Below are positions 23,204 through 35,109 of a stretch of DNA of 64,000 nucleotides, piece after piece (the stretch's first letter is position 1; every line of letters starts with the position of its first letter). This stretch comes from Mesodorylaimus sp. YZB2_4 (taxonomy: Eukaryota; Nematoda; Enoplea; Dorylaimida; Dorylaimidae): the NCBI GenBank assembly GCA_030248295.1, contig JASANH010000626.1, positions 186,001-250,000 of the forward strand. Direction: 5' to 3'. The position numbers and the translations under genes are program-made. A model generated the notes under the pieces. That model was not told the DNA's origin, did no database searches, and saw nothing but the letters and a program-made list of their open reading frames with translations.

Positions 23204-24038
23204 ATGGCCCCCTTGCGCGTCATGGAAGGAATCGATGTCGGAGCTATGTGGTACGGAGTGTCGGCGTTGGTGGCCTGCATTGCCGTCTCGTTCGTCGCCC
23301 TTCTGTGTGGATGCTGCGGCAAAAAAAGCAAAAATGGCCAAGATGTTACGGTAGACCAGAACTCGAAAAAAGAATTGGTCAAAACGGTAAGTCGCAGATC
23401 GATGTCTCCCATTCCACCTGCAGTTACATTCAGATGTTGATTCAGGCGAAGGGAGCAGTGTCGGGGGTTTCGATTCGCGAGCGCAGCTTGGTAGGCGGCA
23501 AAAGCGTGAATTCAAGTGGGTCGTCGTCTGTGTCGGAAAGGGCGTCGAAACCCCATCCAGAGTTGCCTACTGTGCATGAATTCAAGTAGAGTCCTTCGTG
23601 TTGGTCAATCTGGTCAACGTAAGGCCAATCTGTCATTTTAGAGTGAGAAAAGGCCTTGGTGCAGTGACTGTAAAATCTCTGAAATCCCCGAGGTCGAAGA
23701 AATCGGCGAAATCGAAGAAAGGATCTGGAGCATCATCGAGCTCATCAAAAAGGCCATCGGGGAGCGGAGGGCCAGAGACTTCCTCTGGTGCATCACAGAA
23801 AACGCCAAGCAAATCGCCTACTACTTCGATCAGATCGGTCAGTCCGCTTGATGGGACATCGTTGAAGAAAGTGACGGCATCGCGAGAATCTCCGAAAACT
23901 GCAAGTGTATCAGCAAAGGGGTCGACTGTATCGAAGACTGCATCAGCAGAAGATTCTCGGGAAGCTGATGGCAAAAAATCTCCAGACCAGCGAGAAGTGC
24001 TCTCGCCTTCGATTAAAACATGCAGGATTTTGGATTAA
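23204..24038 (+). CDS. tandem single-pass membrane protein, copy B
   Basis: Three exons, 23204-23386, 23446-23585 and 23642-24038, phases 0 and 2, 239 residues. It starts MAPLRVMEGIDVG, has one helix (WYGVSALVACIAVSFVALL) and the patch CGCCGKKSKN. Exon 2 ends SVSERASKPHPELPTVHEF; exon 3 is a long Ser/Lys/Thr-rich, low-complexity tail that ends with a Lys-Thr-Cys-Arg tetrad (IKTCRILD). An ATG-less frame stays open for 53 codons upstream of 23204, but the MAPL start is preferred because both neighbours use it. The tail is about 100 residues longer than in copy A. Many Ser-Pro and Lys-Ser steps suggest phosphorylation, which is inference only. Confidence 0.7.
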
Positions 24039-24911
24039 GAAGACAAGATTCGCACCGCGATCACTGCCTTGCCTTGTTTTGTTATTCTGTGGGCGTCTCA
24101 TTTTTGTACTGGGCTGTACTGGTCGATGTATCACTTACTGAAGTACATGTTGACCCAAACTGTGGGGGAAATTCTCCCTCTACTAGTCATTGCAATCGGT
24201 ACTACAGTTGAGCCCGTATATCCGCCTAGTGTCTCCGCACCCATTGTTACGCGAAAAATACCAGTATCCAAATGTACGAAAATCACAAGGTTTCCATGCC
24301 TGTTCTACCATGTAAAGTACTCGCCATCCGCCGATATCGCACTCCAAAGCGAGGGACACATAAAATCAACATCCTGATCCGTTTACACCATTTACATGGC
24401 CAGAAGTTAGCTGGCTACTGATATTTTTATACAGTACCTAGGGAATCGAACCAACCCAAAATGCGTCAGCCCTTCTCTGGTCAAACTGTTAGTAACATCA
24501 AGTAGCTACTGTACGATGCCTGTGCTGAAGATAGTTCTCACGATTCTACAAAACTACCGTACTTCACCTTACAAACGAGGTCTATATAGTTCTGGGAAGA
24601 TTTTTTCGGCGGCATTCGGGCACCGTTTGACGGATTTCGATTAAATTTGACCCCAGCGTGAGGGACATGCTACCCGAGAATCCTACGATCGGATTTCGCG
24701 ATAATTTGATCGAAGATAATTTGATCGTAGAATATGAGTCCGCAAGTTTGACCAGGGAAGGGCTTAGTACCTTTACAGTGCGAGCTTGATGATGGACTTT
24801 GCGCGTGAAGCGTAAAGTACAGTCAGTAGGTACGAAGCATCATTTGGCAGTGTTGCGCGGCGTGGCTGATTGTGTAGCCTTGGTGGCGACTGGGTGGTCG
24901 AAGATTGTGAC

Positions 24912-25727
24912 ATGGCTCCATTGGGCGCGCAATCGTCGGTCGCAGAAACCAATATCCTTCATGCGTGGCCTGATGTATCGACATTGGTAACGGTGAGCAC
25001 GGTTTCAATAGTCGTCCTTTTGTGCGGGTGCTGTGCTAAGAAGAAAGACGCCACGCAAGCTTTGACAGGTCCCAAAGAAGATCAGAAAAAGAATCAAGCC
25101 CCTGGAGATAAAACGGTATGTGCAGCAAAGTTGTGCATGCGAAAACGACGTGCGCAAGAACGACATGGTTTTTTTCAGCCGAAAGGGGAAATGCCATCAA
25201 TCTCAGTTCGAGGAGGCCAAAGTGTAACCTCGTCGTCCGTATCGGGGAAAAATCTTCCAGATTTGCCGACTGTGCACGCGTTTCAGTAAGTTGTTCTTTG
25301 TAATTTCTTCTGGCCTATAAAAATTGGGATGTCGGTCAAATTTGACCGATTAGTGGCAGAGACAAAAGACGATTAAGTATTGTAAGAACATATGCTTTTC
25401 AGCTTGAAGAAAAAAATTGGAGAGAAAGTTCAACAATCGCTAAGGCCCTTGACTGCAAAATCATCCGATGCATCTCAGAAACAGATTAGCCCATCGCAAA
25501 AAGAACCCAGCCAGTCTCAGAAGATACCCTCGGCCAGGACAGCACGCGAGCCGACACAGAAACCTGGAGTCTCTCAAAAGCCATCAATTGCTTCGCAAAA
25601 ACAAGGCGATGGTACTCAAAAAACTGAAGGTGCCTCTCTCAAGACGGCAATCGCACCTTCAACAACTCAAAAAAGCGGTGCACCGGAAACGTCGAATTTT
25701 ATGAAAACGTGCAAGAGCTCGAAGTAA
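24912..25727 (+). CDS. tandem single-pass membrane protein, copy C
   Basis: Three exons, 24912-25115, 25179-25285 and 25403-25727, phases 0 and 2, 211 residues. It starts MAPLGAQSSVAETN, has one helix (VSTLVTVSTVSIVVLL), then CGCCAKKKDA. Exon 2 ends SVSGKNLPDLPTVHAF; exon 3 is rich in Ser-Gln-Lys units (SQKQISPSQKEPSQSQK) and ends MKTCKSSK, which combines the Lys-Thr-Cys of copy B with the Lys-Ser-Ser-Lys end of copy A. The gene sits 873 bases after copy B. The same architecture with diverged sequence shows old tandem duplication with constraint concentrated in the membrane-proximal patch and the LPTVHxF motif. Confidence 0.7.
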
Positions 25728-26211
25728 ACGAGGCTTCTTCAAGTATCTTACTGTAGGTTGTGATGCAGTGACCTTTGGTGTCTGAACAGCCTAAAATCTT
25801 TTTGACTAAACATGTACTCCTGGCTAAATATCAAAACTGATCCTCAAACCTGTTGCATTGTACACAGTCCAGTGCCAACCCGTCTGTAAGATCTTCAACG
25901 AGGTGTCATAGAGGGACACTTTGCGTGGGAACTCATTTCTCTTTCCTGGAGAGAGGCTGGTTTCTGAGCACAGACTTGTAGGGTGGCTTTGGATCGATCG
26001 ACACTGGTTGTTAGGTGCGCACCTTCCCCCAAGACAACTCTCCTACTACACTACATAGTACGCTTCGCAGCCACTATACGAGTATACATCTGAAAAATAA
26101 AGCGCTTGCCTATTTTTGCGGGCCTTTATGACGTGAAATTCTAGTCGGAACTTCAAAACGCCATTTATGTCAGATTCCTAACATTTTTGAAGTTTTGTCT
26201 CTATTGCCATA
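25728..26211. other. intergenic, nothing seen
   Basis: Interval between the membrane-protein trio and the first transporter; presumably 3' untranslated region of copy C and promoter of the transporter. Confidence 0.4.
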
Positions 26212-28222
26212 ATGACGCAAAGATCAGCAGTGCCCATTGATCGTGGCTGGGCGTGGGTAATAGTGACAGCTGCATTCATGAATTTGTTGTTCCTAATTGG
26301 AATCAGCAAATGTTTTGGAATATTGTTTGCCGAATTGATCGAACTGTACAATGGCACTGCCTCGGAGACTTCGACCATGTTGGCTTTGGCAGCTGGACTG
26401 AGCCTGTTTACTGGTACGATTTTGCTGTTGTTGCATTCCCATTGGTCTGTAGTACCTGACCTGATTAGCCACACACACAGTGCGAAATCTATCCTGTCCG
26501 ATTTACCTTTTAGCCCCTTTGGTAACAACAATCAGCGACCTCTACACCTGTCGCCTAGTGTCCATGATTGGAGGCCTTATTTGCTGTCTCGGATTCTTAG
26601 TGCCTGCATTTTGCACATCGTTGGAGCAAGTAATTATCTCTTTTGGCATTCTGACAGGTACAGTATGCGATATAATTTCTGATTGATTTCGTCTAAAAAT
26701 CATTTGACTTGAGGTTTGGGCTATGGCGTCTGCCTAACACCGTCAGCAATCATCGTAGGCCGATATTTTGAGCATCATCGCTCACTGGCCAACGGCCTGA
26801 TGTTCTCTGGTAGTGGAGTTGGTGGCATGCTGATTCCCTTAGTGCTTAATTATATCATCGAACAGTTTGGCCTGCACGGTGCCTTTTTAATTCTGGCTGG
26901 TTTCGCTCTCCAAACTGTGGTCTTTTCGGCTTTATACAGACCCTTGGAATACTGGACAAGGACGGGAAAACGTGTATCTTCAGATTCAGAGGAAGCATTA
27001 GAGGCAGGAAACGAGCAAGTGCAAGTGGACGAAGGGAAGACTAGCGGTGATAAGCTATCCGAAATTGGAAAATCCGATGCGTCCATCATGAATCGACGAC
27101 GTTTATCATCTTCAGGAATAGTTTACAAGAACGATAGCTCAAATCTTCGACCACACTCATCCGTATCGCGCCTATCCGACCGAGGTCTTTTAAGCCCTTC
27201 TATCTCCAGATTAAACGATGACAGAATGACAGATGTATCTAAAATGACATTATACTATAGTGCCCTTAGCATAGCCACGTGGATGCCGGGCCCCGACGGT
27301 CATCCAGAAACTTCACACTGTGGCCATGAAGGTGAAACTGAATTAAGCGATCGAAGAAGAGATCAGTCAACCAGAGGATGCTGGAGACTTTTCCGAAGGC
27401 TGTGTTTTATGCGAGGGGCCGGTGGTTCTGCGCTACCTCTTTTTGACTTTCAGCTTCTACGAAATTGGCGATTTGTACTTTTTGTCACCTGCAGCATGTT
27501 CATGCTCGTGTCGGCTTGCATCGGAATGATCATTCCTCCGCACTGTAACCAACTAGGATTGACCAAGATTGAAGTGGCAGTCTTGCTTTCTGTTCAGGGT
27601 AAGTCGGTCAGGATGGACCCGGGTAATCTACATAATTTATCGTAGCGTATTTCTAAATTAAATCAGGCGAAGTCCTCTCTCATTGTCTCTCCTTCAGGTG
27701 GAGCGGATACAGCTGGTCGACTTTTGGTGGGCTTTATTGGCGATCGATCATTCATCAAATCCAGACGGCATGTCATGGTTGGCGCGTGCTGCCTCATCGC
27801 TACAGTCGCTACATGCGTTAGTATTTTTCTCACAACTTTTTGGAGTCTTTTGATCTACCTAGTCTTCTGCTCATTGGCTATTGGTGCCTTTACTCCCATG
27901 ATTCCCGTCGTTCTGGTAAGTCTGCATGTCTAAGCAATAGTCCGACGAACCTGCATTTCCTCGACACCTTCAGGTTGACCTCGTCGGCGTCGATAATCTC
28001 AGCCGAGCTTGGGGAATAACTGTGTTCGTGGAAGGATTTTCAGTGACCTTGAGCCCTTTGATTATTGGTGCCTTACGAGATTTGACTCTGTCGTACACGA
28101 GTGGTCTCATATTCCTTGATGTGTGCTTCGCCTTTGCCACTTTTTGTATATTCGTCGTTGTGGCTTTGGATTCCAGGCACCCTAAGGCTGTGACAACCTT
28201 TCATGGGACTGCGCCCGAATAA
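26212..28222 (+). CDS. monocarboxylate transporter-like protein (SLC16/MCT), copy 1
   Basis: Predicted 12-helix major facilitator in the plasma membrane, related to proton-coupled monocarboxylate carriers. Five exons, 26212-26413, 26514-26657, 26714-27598, 27698-27915 and 27974-28222, phases 1, 1, 1 and 0, total 565 residues. The N-terminus VPIDRGWAWVIV matches the MCT signature before and in helix 1. Helices 4-5 carry GYGVCLTPSAIIVGRYFEHH and RSLANGLMFSGSGVGG, the conserved MCT block. A long charged cytoplasmic loop (about residues 185-320) separates the two six-helix halves, and the second half contains GGADTAGRLLVGFIGDRS. Substrate cannot be told from sequence: MCT-type carriers include lactate, thyroid hormone and orphan carriers. 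It is the tandem paralog of the gene at 28780-30987. Confidence 0.88.
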
Positions 28223-28779
28223 ACGTCTTACTTCAATGAGTCAGGGCTGGAATAGTTTGTTATCCATTGAAAACCACTTTCTTTGTACTCTAGAGCACGA
28301 ACCCAGCTTTTCCTTGTTTGCACCGTTCCTATTTCTTCTCAGGAATGTTTTATACATGCGCTTTTCAGTGCTAACTCGGTCAAGCGTAGGCACTTGCTCG
28401 TACAGAATGCTTACCCGTGAAGCCTCCGCCCATCGCTCGTTCTAGATTCCTTTATCGCAAACAAGCCTTGCACCAGGTTCTTTCACATTGAATGGGATCT
28501 GGTCCTGAGCATTTACATAGTTGTTTGCCATGTGATCTATACAGCATAACAGGTGACGGGGAGGCCGTTCACGTGAACGTATCGATCTGCACGTACGTGT
28601 AAAACCCAAGGCTGCCTAGTGCGTTGTCGCTGAGGAAGCCAGTTTCCAGAGCGAGTTCCCACGACGAGTCGAAAAGTGAGGGTTCTCCGAGTGGCATGCA
28701 TCCGTGCCGTGTTTCATCACCCCGTTTCGATGCACCCAATTGAAAATTGTTTATAAACTAATGTTTGTTATCTGAATTT
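28223..28779. promoter_or_regulatory. intergenic region with palindromic E-box-like sites
   Basis: Between the two transporters lies a 14-base perfect palindrome, CGTTCACGTGAACG, at 28566-28579, centred on a CACGTG E-box. A second perfect palindrome, CACGTACGTG, follows at 28590-28599. They are about 200 bases upstream of the second transporter's ATG. CACGTG is the classic site of bHLH-zip factors; its use here is inference. Confidence 0.4.
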
Positions 28780-30987
28780 ATGGCTCTGCACTCTGCTTCA
28801 GTTCCAGTTGACCGAGGGTGGGCGTGGGTCATCGTGGCGGCTGCCTTTATGAATGCAGCTATTCTGATAGGCATGTTCAAATGCTTTGGAATGTTCTTCG
28901 CTGAAATGTTGGAAATGTATCATAAATCAGCCTCGGGCACATCGACCATGCTGGCCTTGTCTGGGGGACTAAGTTTATTTCTTGGTAAGATGTGTTTTTT
29001 TGCGCAGGCACTATGTTCTCTCTTGATACCAAAGTCGTAATTACAGGTCCGTTGGTAATGGTGTTCAGTGACATGTACACGTGCAGAGTGATCTCAATGA
29101 TCGGCGGTGTGTTCTGCTGTCTCGGCTTCCTTGTGCCAGCTTACTGCACCAGTGCAGAGCAGATAATCGTCACATTTGGAATTCTGACTGGTGAGTCACA
29201 AATCGTACCTGATCCTGTCTGGGCTTGGATAGCGTATGCTTCTAGGAATCGGCTATGGCATGTGCCTTATGCCGGGCACAGTAATCGTGGGTCGATATTT
29301 CGAACGCCATAGATCACTGGCCAACGGAATCCTGTTTTCTGGAGGTGGTGTTGGGGGCATTATCGTGCCCTTCTTTCTCAACTATATCATCGAAGCCTTC
29401 GGTTTTCGCAGTGCATTAGTGATTTTGGCTGGCGTTGCATTGCAAGTGGTTGTGTTCGCAAGCTTCTATCGCCCATTAGTTTATTGGCTGAAGCTCGAGC
29501 GGACGTTGCCTGTCGAAGAGCCAGGGGAAGAAGACGTCGAAGAAGAATTCAATGAAAAGGAGATTCCTGTTATGGAACGCTTGTATTCCGTGCCAGAGGA
29601 CAGGTGCCTGGAAAATAGTTTTGCGGGGAGTCCGCCCGTAATTCGCAACGGACAGCGCGAAAGTCTTCATTTTCGCACGTCATTACCCGTTTTGTGCAAT
29701 AGCGAAAAAGCTAGCAAACGTCGTGTAACCGCTTTACGAAACGCTGATTTTGGAAGCAAAGAAATCGGGTCGAATGCATCGTTATACTTTAGTACATTGG
29801 ATATTGCCTCATGGTGGCCTTCGCCGGATCAGACCGCATCCCCTTCTGATCACTGCGGGCGTGAAACAATAATTAATGGCTCTGTCTCAGCACCCGCCCC
29901 CGGCTCGCCTGTAAAGGCGTGTACTGATAAGAATAAGTACAGAGCCCTCTTTAGACGCATGTGTTACGTGAAAAGTGCGGAGGGCGGTGGTGAGCTGCCG
30001 CTATTAGATTTCTCCTTAATGAAGGAAACACGATTTCTGCTTTTCGTCACCAGTGCAGCCTTCTTCATCCCAGTCATGTACATTGGAATGATCATCCCGC
30101 CCCATTGTCTAGAACTGGGCATGACAAAGACAGAAGTGGCTGTCTTACTCTCCATACAAGGTAAGTATCACACTCCAAATATACACGCCCCTTCTCGTTT
30201 GGCCTCTCTAAATATTTACACATTTTTGTATTCAGGCGGAGCAGATACGGCTGGCCGACTATTGGCTGGCTTTTTGGGCGACAGGTCGTTCGTGAAATCA
30301 AAAAGAAAAATAGTGGCATCTGCTTGCTTCATTGTCTGCTCGGTGACCACGTTTGCTGCCGTGCTGTTGAATACGTTTTGGGGACAAGCCGCTTATTTGA
30401 TCGTCAGTTCGGTAGCCAGAGGAGTCTACGTGGCCATGATGCCCGTTGTACTGGTGAGTTGGAGAGGCCACCTGAGCCTGGCACAACAAAGACTAATATT
30501 TATGCAGGAGTACATGGGCAAGGATGCACCACGATTGTGGCTCCCCTTGAAAGGGAATCTGCCAACCAGACCCGCACCTGGGAACATCCCCTGGGAAGAC
30601 TTAAAAGCTAGCATGTTTGCAGGTTACACACGTGCAGGACTGTATGGGAGGGCAGATACCTTCCACTGTAGCAGTGCAAACTATGTATAGTGTGTACGCT
30701 CTGGCTTCGTCGGAGGGCAGAGCGAGTATCTTCTCCTAGCTCCTACCGCCTGCGGAACCGTCTGTCCATTTCAGGTAGACTTGGTTGGAGTGGAAAATTT
30801 CAGCAGAGCTTTGGGTCTGCACGCTTTCGTGCAAGCATTTGCAGTCACACTGAGTCCAGTGGTCATTGGCGCACTGCGTGATTGGACACTGACCTACACG
30901 AGCGGATACATGTTCATCGCATCTTGTTTTGCAGTGTCTGCAGTGTGTGTTATTATGGTTATAGCTGTTGACAGAAAGTCACAATAG
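28780..30987 (+). CDS. monocarboxylate transporter-like protein (SLC16/MCT), copy 2
   Basis: Five exons, 28780-28984, 29047-29190, 29246-30160, 30236-30453 and 30775-30987, with the same phases as copy 1 (1, 1, 1, 0), give 564 residues. Exons 2 and 4 have exactly the same lengths as in copy 1 (144 and 218 bases). The protein begins MALHSASVPVDRGWAWVIVA and keeps the GYGMCLMPGTVIVGRYFERH block and GGADTAGRLLAGFLGDRS. The central cytoplasmic loop is the most diverged part. Intron 4 is 321 bases, much longer than in copy 1 (58 bases). The exon 3-containing frame stays open for 231 bases past the exon 4 donor, but the conserved exon 5 (VDLVGVENFSRALG) shows the intron is real. Substrate unknown. 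Confidence 0.88.
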
Positions 30988-31234
30988 TAGTCTGCCTGTT
31001 TTATTGTTCTCTACTCCTTTTGTTGCATTACCTTTTAAAAGTGTCATACTTAGAAATGAGTTGAGTCGCCAGGGAGAATTAGTGTTTCACTGAACATATC
31101 GACTATCACTAACAAAGACACCAGCAAGAATGCCAGGCCTTCATCGCAAAAAACTATCGAGTTTTGAAATAGACCTGACGAACATATGCCCCATGTCAAG
31201 CTTCGATGTCTTGCAAGCCCGAGACAGGATATAT

Positions 31235-32556
31235 CTATGATTTGGGACGGCCGTGTGTCACATCGCATCTTAGGATACGCGAGACAGTTGCGTCTCCTTT
31301 TGCTCCCGCTATGAATTCTTCTTTCGACAATTTTCCGTCCTCGTTCTTGTCCAGCCTTTTGAAAATATTGTCAGCCAACTCAGTTGGATTCATTACGCCT
31401 GATGTCAGGTCCCAAGCCGTCTCACCATATAGCGGGCCGATCATTTTATGGATTGCCTGAAACGCCCCGCTACTACAGAAGAGTTCAGATTTGGGTGATA
31501 AGAGATGACTTACTGTGATTGTCGATAATAATTCCGACTTTGAGATAAAATTATCCTCATCTGCGTCGTACATGCGAAATGACCAGGCCAATTTTTGCTC
31601 CAAGGTTCCCCTGGATGTCACGCTGAGGGCGCAGAGAAATTCTAGAACCAACTACAGTAAAAGTTTGAAGGGTCACGCCAAGGCTCGAAAGAGAGTAGCT
31701 GCAACAGGCTGAATGGGCCTACATAGGAGAAGATACCGCGGGAGGTGAATGGTCTCAAAAACACTACATCGTGGAAGAGCGAGGCACACAGGACGGTTTC
31801 ATGCCTCATCTGGAGCTGCGTATCGACCGGCCATCGATGGTTACCGCATATGGCTCCGTGGGCGGCCAGTCAGATAGTCAAACACACTTTCTTCTCCACA
31901 GGCCAAGCACACCTATGCCCCAAAACAAACGCTGAAGCACAGAGGTCCTTTACAATCAGCATGCTCAAAATATAAGGACAGTTTGTCCAATCATACATCC
32001 TGGTGATTTGACCATCCTAAATGTAGAACGTCATAGATGATTGCGAAACCGACCCCTGGTCTCTTGCATCAAGCAAGAAAACAAACACTCGGAAGCTTCC
32101 GCTAAGAATTCAACCGTCTCTTCTGTAGGTTCTGCAAACTTAAGAGAATGTTTCAACTTTTAGCGCGACGGTTTCTAATGCACAAAAAACAATGCCTAGC
32201 TGGAAGTTTCCATGGTGCACTTACCTCGAAAATCAATGAGCCCGTTCTTGTCAACGTCAAAAGCCCGGAAAACTTGCTCCGCAAAAGCAGTGGGGTCACC
32301 CCCAGGGAATATGTATGAGTATATCCTGAAATGGATTACGTGTTACAGCACGTGTGCTCACGATCAGTAGGTCAACAACAGGAAGCCAGGCAGTTATTCA
32401 GGCTTACTTTTGAAAATCTTTCAGCCCCAAATGCCCTGACGGACAGTCTCGCTTGAAGTCTTTGTACCATTCGTTGATTTCCTCTTCAGTGAACTCGGTC
32501 CCGTTGACCAAATCAGTAATTTGCTCAGGTCGTAAATGACTATGCCTATGACCCAT
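31235..32556 (-). CDS. neuronal calcium sensor family protein
   Basis: Predicted Ca2+-myristoyl switch protein of 199 residues. Four exons, 32408-32556, 32225-32325, 31514-31641 and 31235-31456, join in phases 2, 1 and 0. The N-terminus [12 protein letters not shown] has Gly2 for myristoylation and the LRP context typical of the hippocalcin/visinin-like/NCS group. EF1 is inactivated by the Cys-Pro-Ser-Gly sequence (DCPSGHLGL), as in all members. EF2 ([12 protein letters not shown]) and EF4 ([12 protein letters not shown]) look competent; EF3 ([12 protein letters not shown]) has Asn in place of the invariant Gly, so its Ca2+ binding may be weaker. The conserved ALSVTSRG phrase is present. The gene is convergent with the second transporter, 247 bases apart. 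Confidence 0.88.
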
Positions 32557-35109
32557 TGTCAGTTCCTGCTCTAACGTAGCCCAGTCGTTGGTAGTCAGAA
32601 AAACGTGTCCTGACCTCAAAGGAGGTAGTCGACCAGAAAAGCAGAAGGCACTACCAACAAATCGAAGTCATCGACTGCCCCGGTCGAGCATTCTTGTGTG
32701 GCCGAGCGAGAAGAGTCGGTGAGGAGGGGTGGTCCTAAGTTCTGTTATCCGGGTTGTCTAGCAACGCAGTCCTTTCACTAGCAACCAATGCGCGTCGACA
32801 GTCGGCATCCTCTAGAATTCAGGTAAAGGAAGATATCACGAAGGCGGGGTTTGTCTTTCCAGAACGAGCTTGTCTTTCCTTACCAAGCGCGAGGGTCTGC
32901 TGTCGGCTCTCACGCTCGGTTTTCAAGCCTCGGCGAGAAAACATGCAGCTCGCAGGGAAAAATTGATCAGAAAAGAGTAAATATCAATCAAAAAAACTCA
33001 TGATTTAAAGTGGTTTTTATTGTAATGAATGGCTAATCAACTCGCTCACCTCTTATTATGGACTTGATTGGAGTGTTTTCGGATTCTTGATTAGATCCTT
33101 TTATGGCTGCCCGGTTACCATCTCACATTCGACTTCGCAAACTCACGTGCTTAAGTTTTTATTTGCTTTCTCTTCGATGAGAGATAGAATGGCACAATAT
33201 CAAATAAAACTAAGGCGACCAGTGTGCTGGAAGTTGATCTTTCCAGATCTAACACCAAGGGTTCGACTACAAACGCTGCACTCTGCCCTATCGTTAGGGA
33301 CACGTGGTAAAGCAAAGTAAGATCGCAGATGACCATCCAGAGTCCTGACAGCTACTGATCTTTCCAGAGAACTGAACCTGAACCACTGAACCATGTAAGC
33401 TCACTCATGCTATAGCTGGCTGTGTTCACGCCGAGGCTTGAAAAGCCGTGTCTCACTAGTTATAATTCGAAGATGGCTGTGTTGCGCCATACATACATGG
33501 CATTCATCCAGTTAACTTTGATACTATGAGATGTGCAGATCATGGCGGGGCGCTGCAATCACTAGCGCGTCACCAAGTAATTTGTACCGCTGGAACTCTG
33601 TGTACTGCACTTCGCGTGACGACAACGCGGGAAGCGTGTACTGTAATCTAGAAAGCACCTCAGGCTGGCTAGTCGCAGAAAACTAACGATAAGCGCTAAC
33701 CCGATGGTGTCTGCCTCTCTGAAGATAATGTACAGCGCACCCAACGAAGGCAATACATGCACTGGCCAAGTCCGGTGTATTAGACAGCCAAATACACAAC
33801 TTCCCCACAGGCCAAACACGCCTATAAAACCTGCCTGAGAGATACCAGCATGGGACATACCAATGCCAGGCACTTTCCTCTAAGTCATATCCACGTAAAA
33901 GTTCGTTTTAAAAAATTATCGAAGCAGGTGCAATAACTTCCTGTTTTGACTCTCCCTAGGTAAGTGCTGCTTTTCTTTTTGTTCTTGAAAAGCAGCACTT
34001 AACACGCTGACATTAGAAAGCTTCTTGGAGCCATTATAGAATAGCATAGATCATATCCGTTGGGTATGTGTCAGGCTAGGAGACAATAGCAGCCTTCGTC
34101 TGATTCAGTGTGAGCATGCTCAGGACTCCCGGTTCTGGTTATTGTCTATTGGTCCAATTGTAAATACTGTAGGTACTATTGAAGATGTCGCCTACTCAAG
34201 AAGCTGCTCATTAGGCTGTTTCTGATGTCGTGCTCGCATTAGTGCTGCGTGCCAGGCGACAGCACCGAAGATCGTGTGTTCAGTTTTTCCACCCTTATGG
34301 AGAGAATGAATCAATCAAAAATCGATATCAGTCTGTATCCCGACCAATAAACGAAACAGCAAGTTCAATTATCATATCATAATATAAAACTGTACGAACC
34401 GAAAGAACTTGTGGAGTCCCTTGGTGATATTCATTGTGAGTCCCAACTGGCTTTGTTTAAAATGCTGTCCATCTTGATCAAGCACTAGTGTCTCATTCTT
34501 GTCAGCGACTGTGGACGTTTGCGCTCAGCAGGCTCTTCTTTTCTTCACCTGACCATCGTTTCCTGCATTATCCTTTACCGATATAGTAATGGATCCTTTG
34601 TGCCAAATATCAAACGATAGCGATTCTGAGAATCGGTCATTGAAAGAATGCAAGTAAGTTGGACTGGGGAGAAGCAGCGCAATATTTGAATATTTTTTAA
34701 AATTCGAAAATAAAAGACGCGAAAATGACAAAGAATTGTATTAATATTTTGTCGATCCAAAGGCTTTCTGTTACACAGTGTAGGATGCTATAATACAGGA
34801 ACACTGAAAAGATACTATGTGATAAGGATAGTCTTGTCAACGAGGCCGTTGCCGGCCCCAGGCATTTGCTCTCCTGTAAATCCTTATCTATACCCGCTTC
34901 ATTTATAGCCCAGACACAGCCCGGGAAGAACAGCCTTTTTGAGAAATAAAAGTACCTAATCGGTACATTACATTTTGGTTGTGTTTTTTTGTATTTCCGC
35001 CCACAATTTCCTCCTTTATCGTTTTCAATGGCATCACAAGTAAAAGTGAAAACTATTCGGGCTTATAAGCAGTATATAGCTCTGATAATTGGTATTTGCG
35101 TACGGGAAC
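32557..35109. other. intergenic, one perfect hairpin, no gene recognised
   Basis: No supported coding frame. The only clear structure is the inverted repeat at 33961-34001, listed separately. The left end should hold the promoter of the calcium sensor gene; the right end has a TATA-like stretch (about 35062-35078) upstream of the receptor. Confidence 0.4.
33961..34001. repeat. perfect 15-base inverted repeat with 11-base loop
   Basis: The arms taagtgctgcttttc (33961-33975) and gaaaagcagcactta (33987-34001) are exact reverse complements around an 11-base T-rich loop. It is too short for a typical pre-microRNA and carries no target-site duplication I can see, so it may be a transcription-related hairpin, a tiny foldback element or chance. 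Confidence 0.75.

Noticed and set aside
22369-23515. Minus-strand frames of 140-190 codons opposite the membrane-protein trio
   Set aside because: They are antisense shadows of the plus-strand exons; the plus strand has conserved splice structure and paralogous proteins, the minus frames do not.
30161-30690. Read-through of exon 3 of the second transporter into a longer single frame
   Set aside because: The paralog shows the same donors at these points, and the conserved exons 4 and 5 restore the MCT C-terminal half only when the introns are removed.
33961-34001. Pre-microRNA
   Set aside because: The stem is only 15 pairs with an 11-base loop and no pairing beyond the arms, shorter than a typical Dicer substrate.
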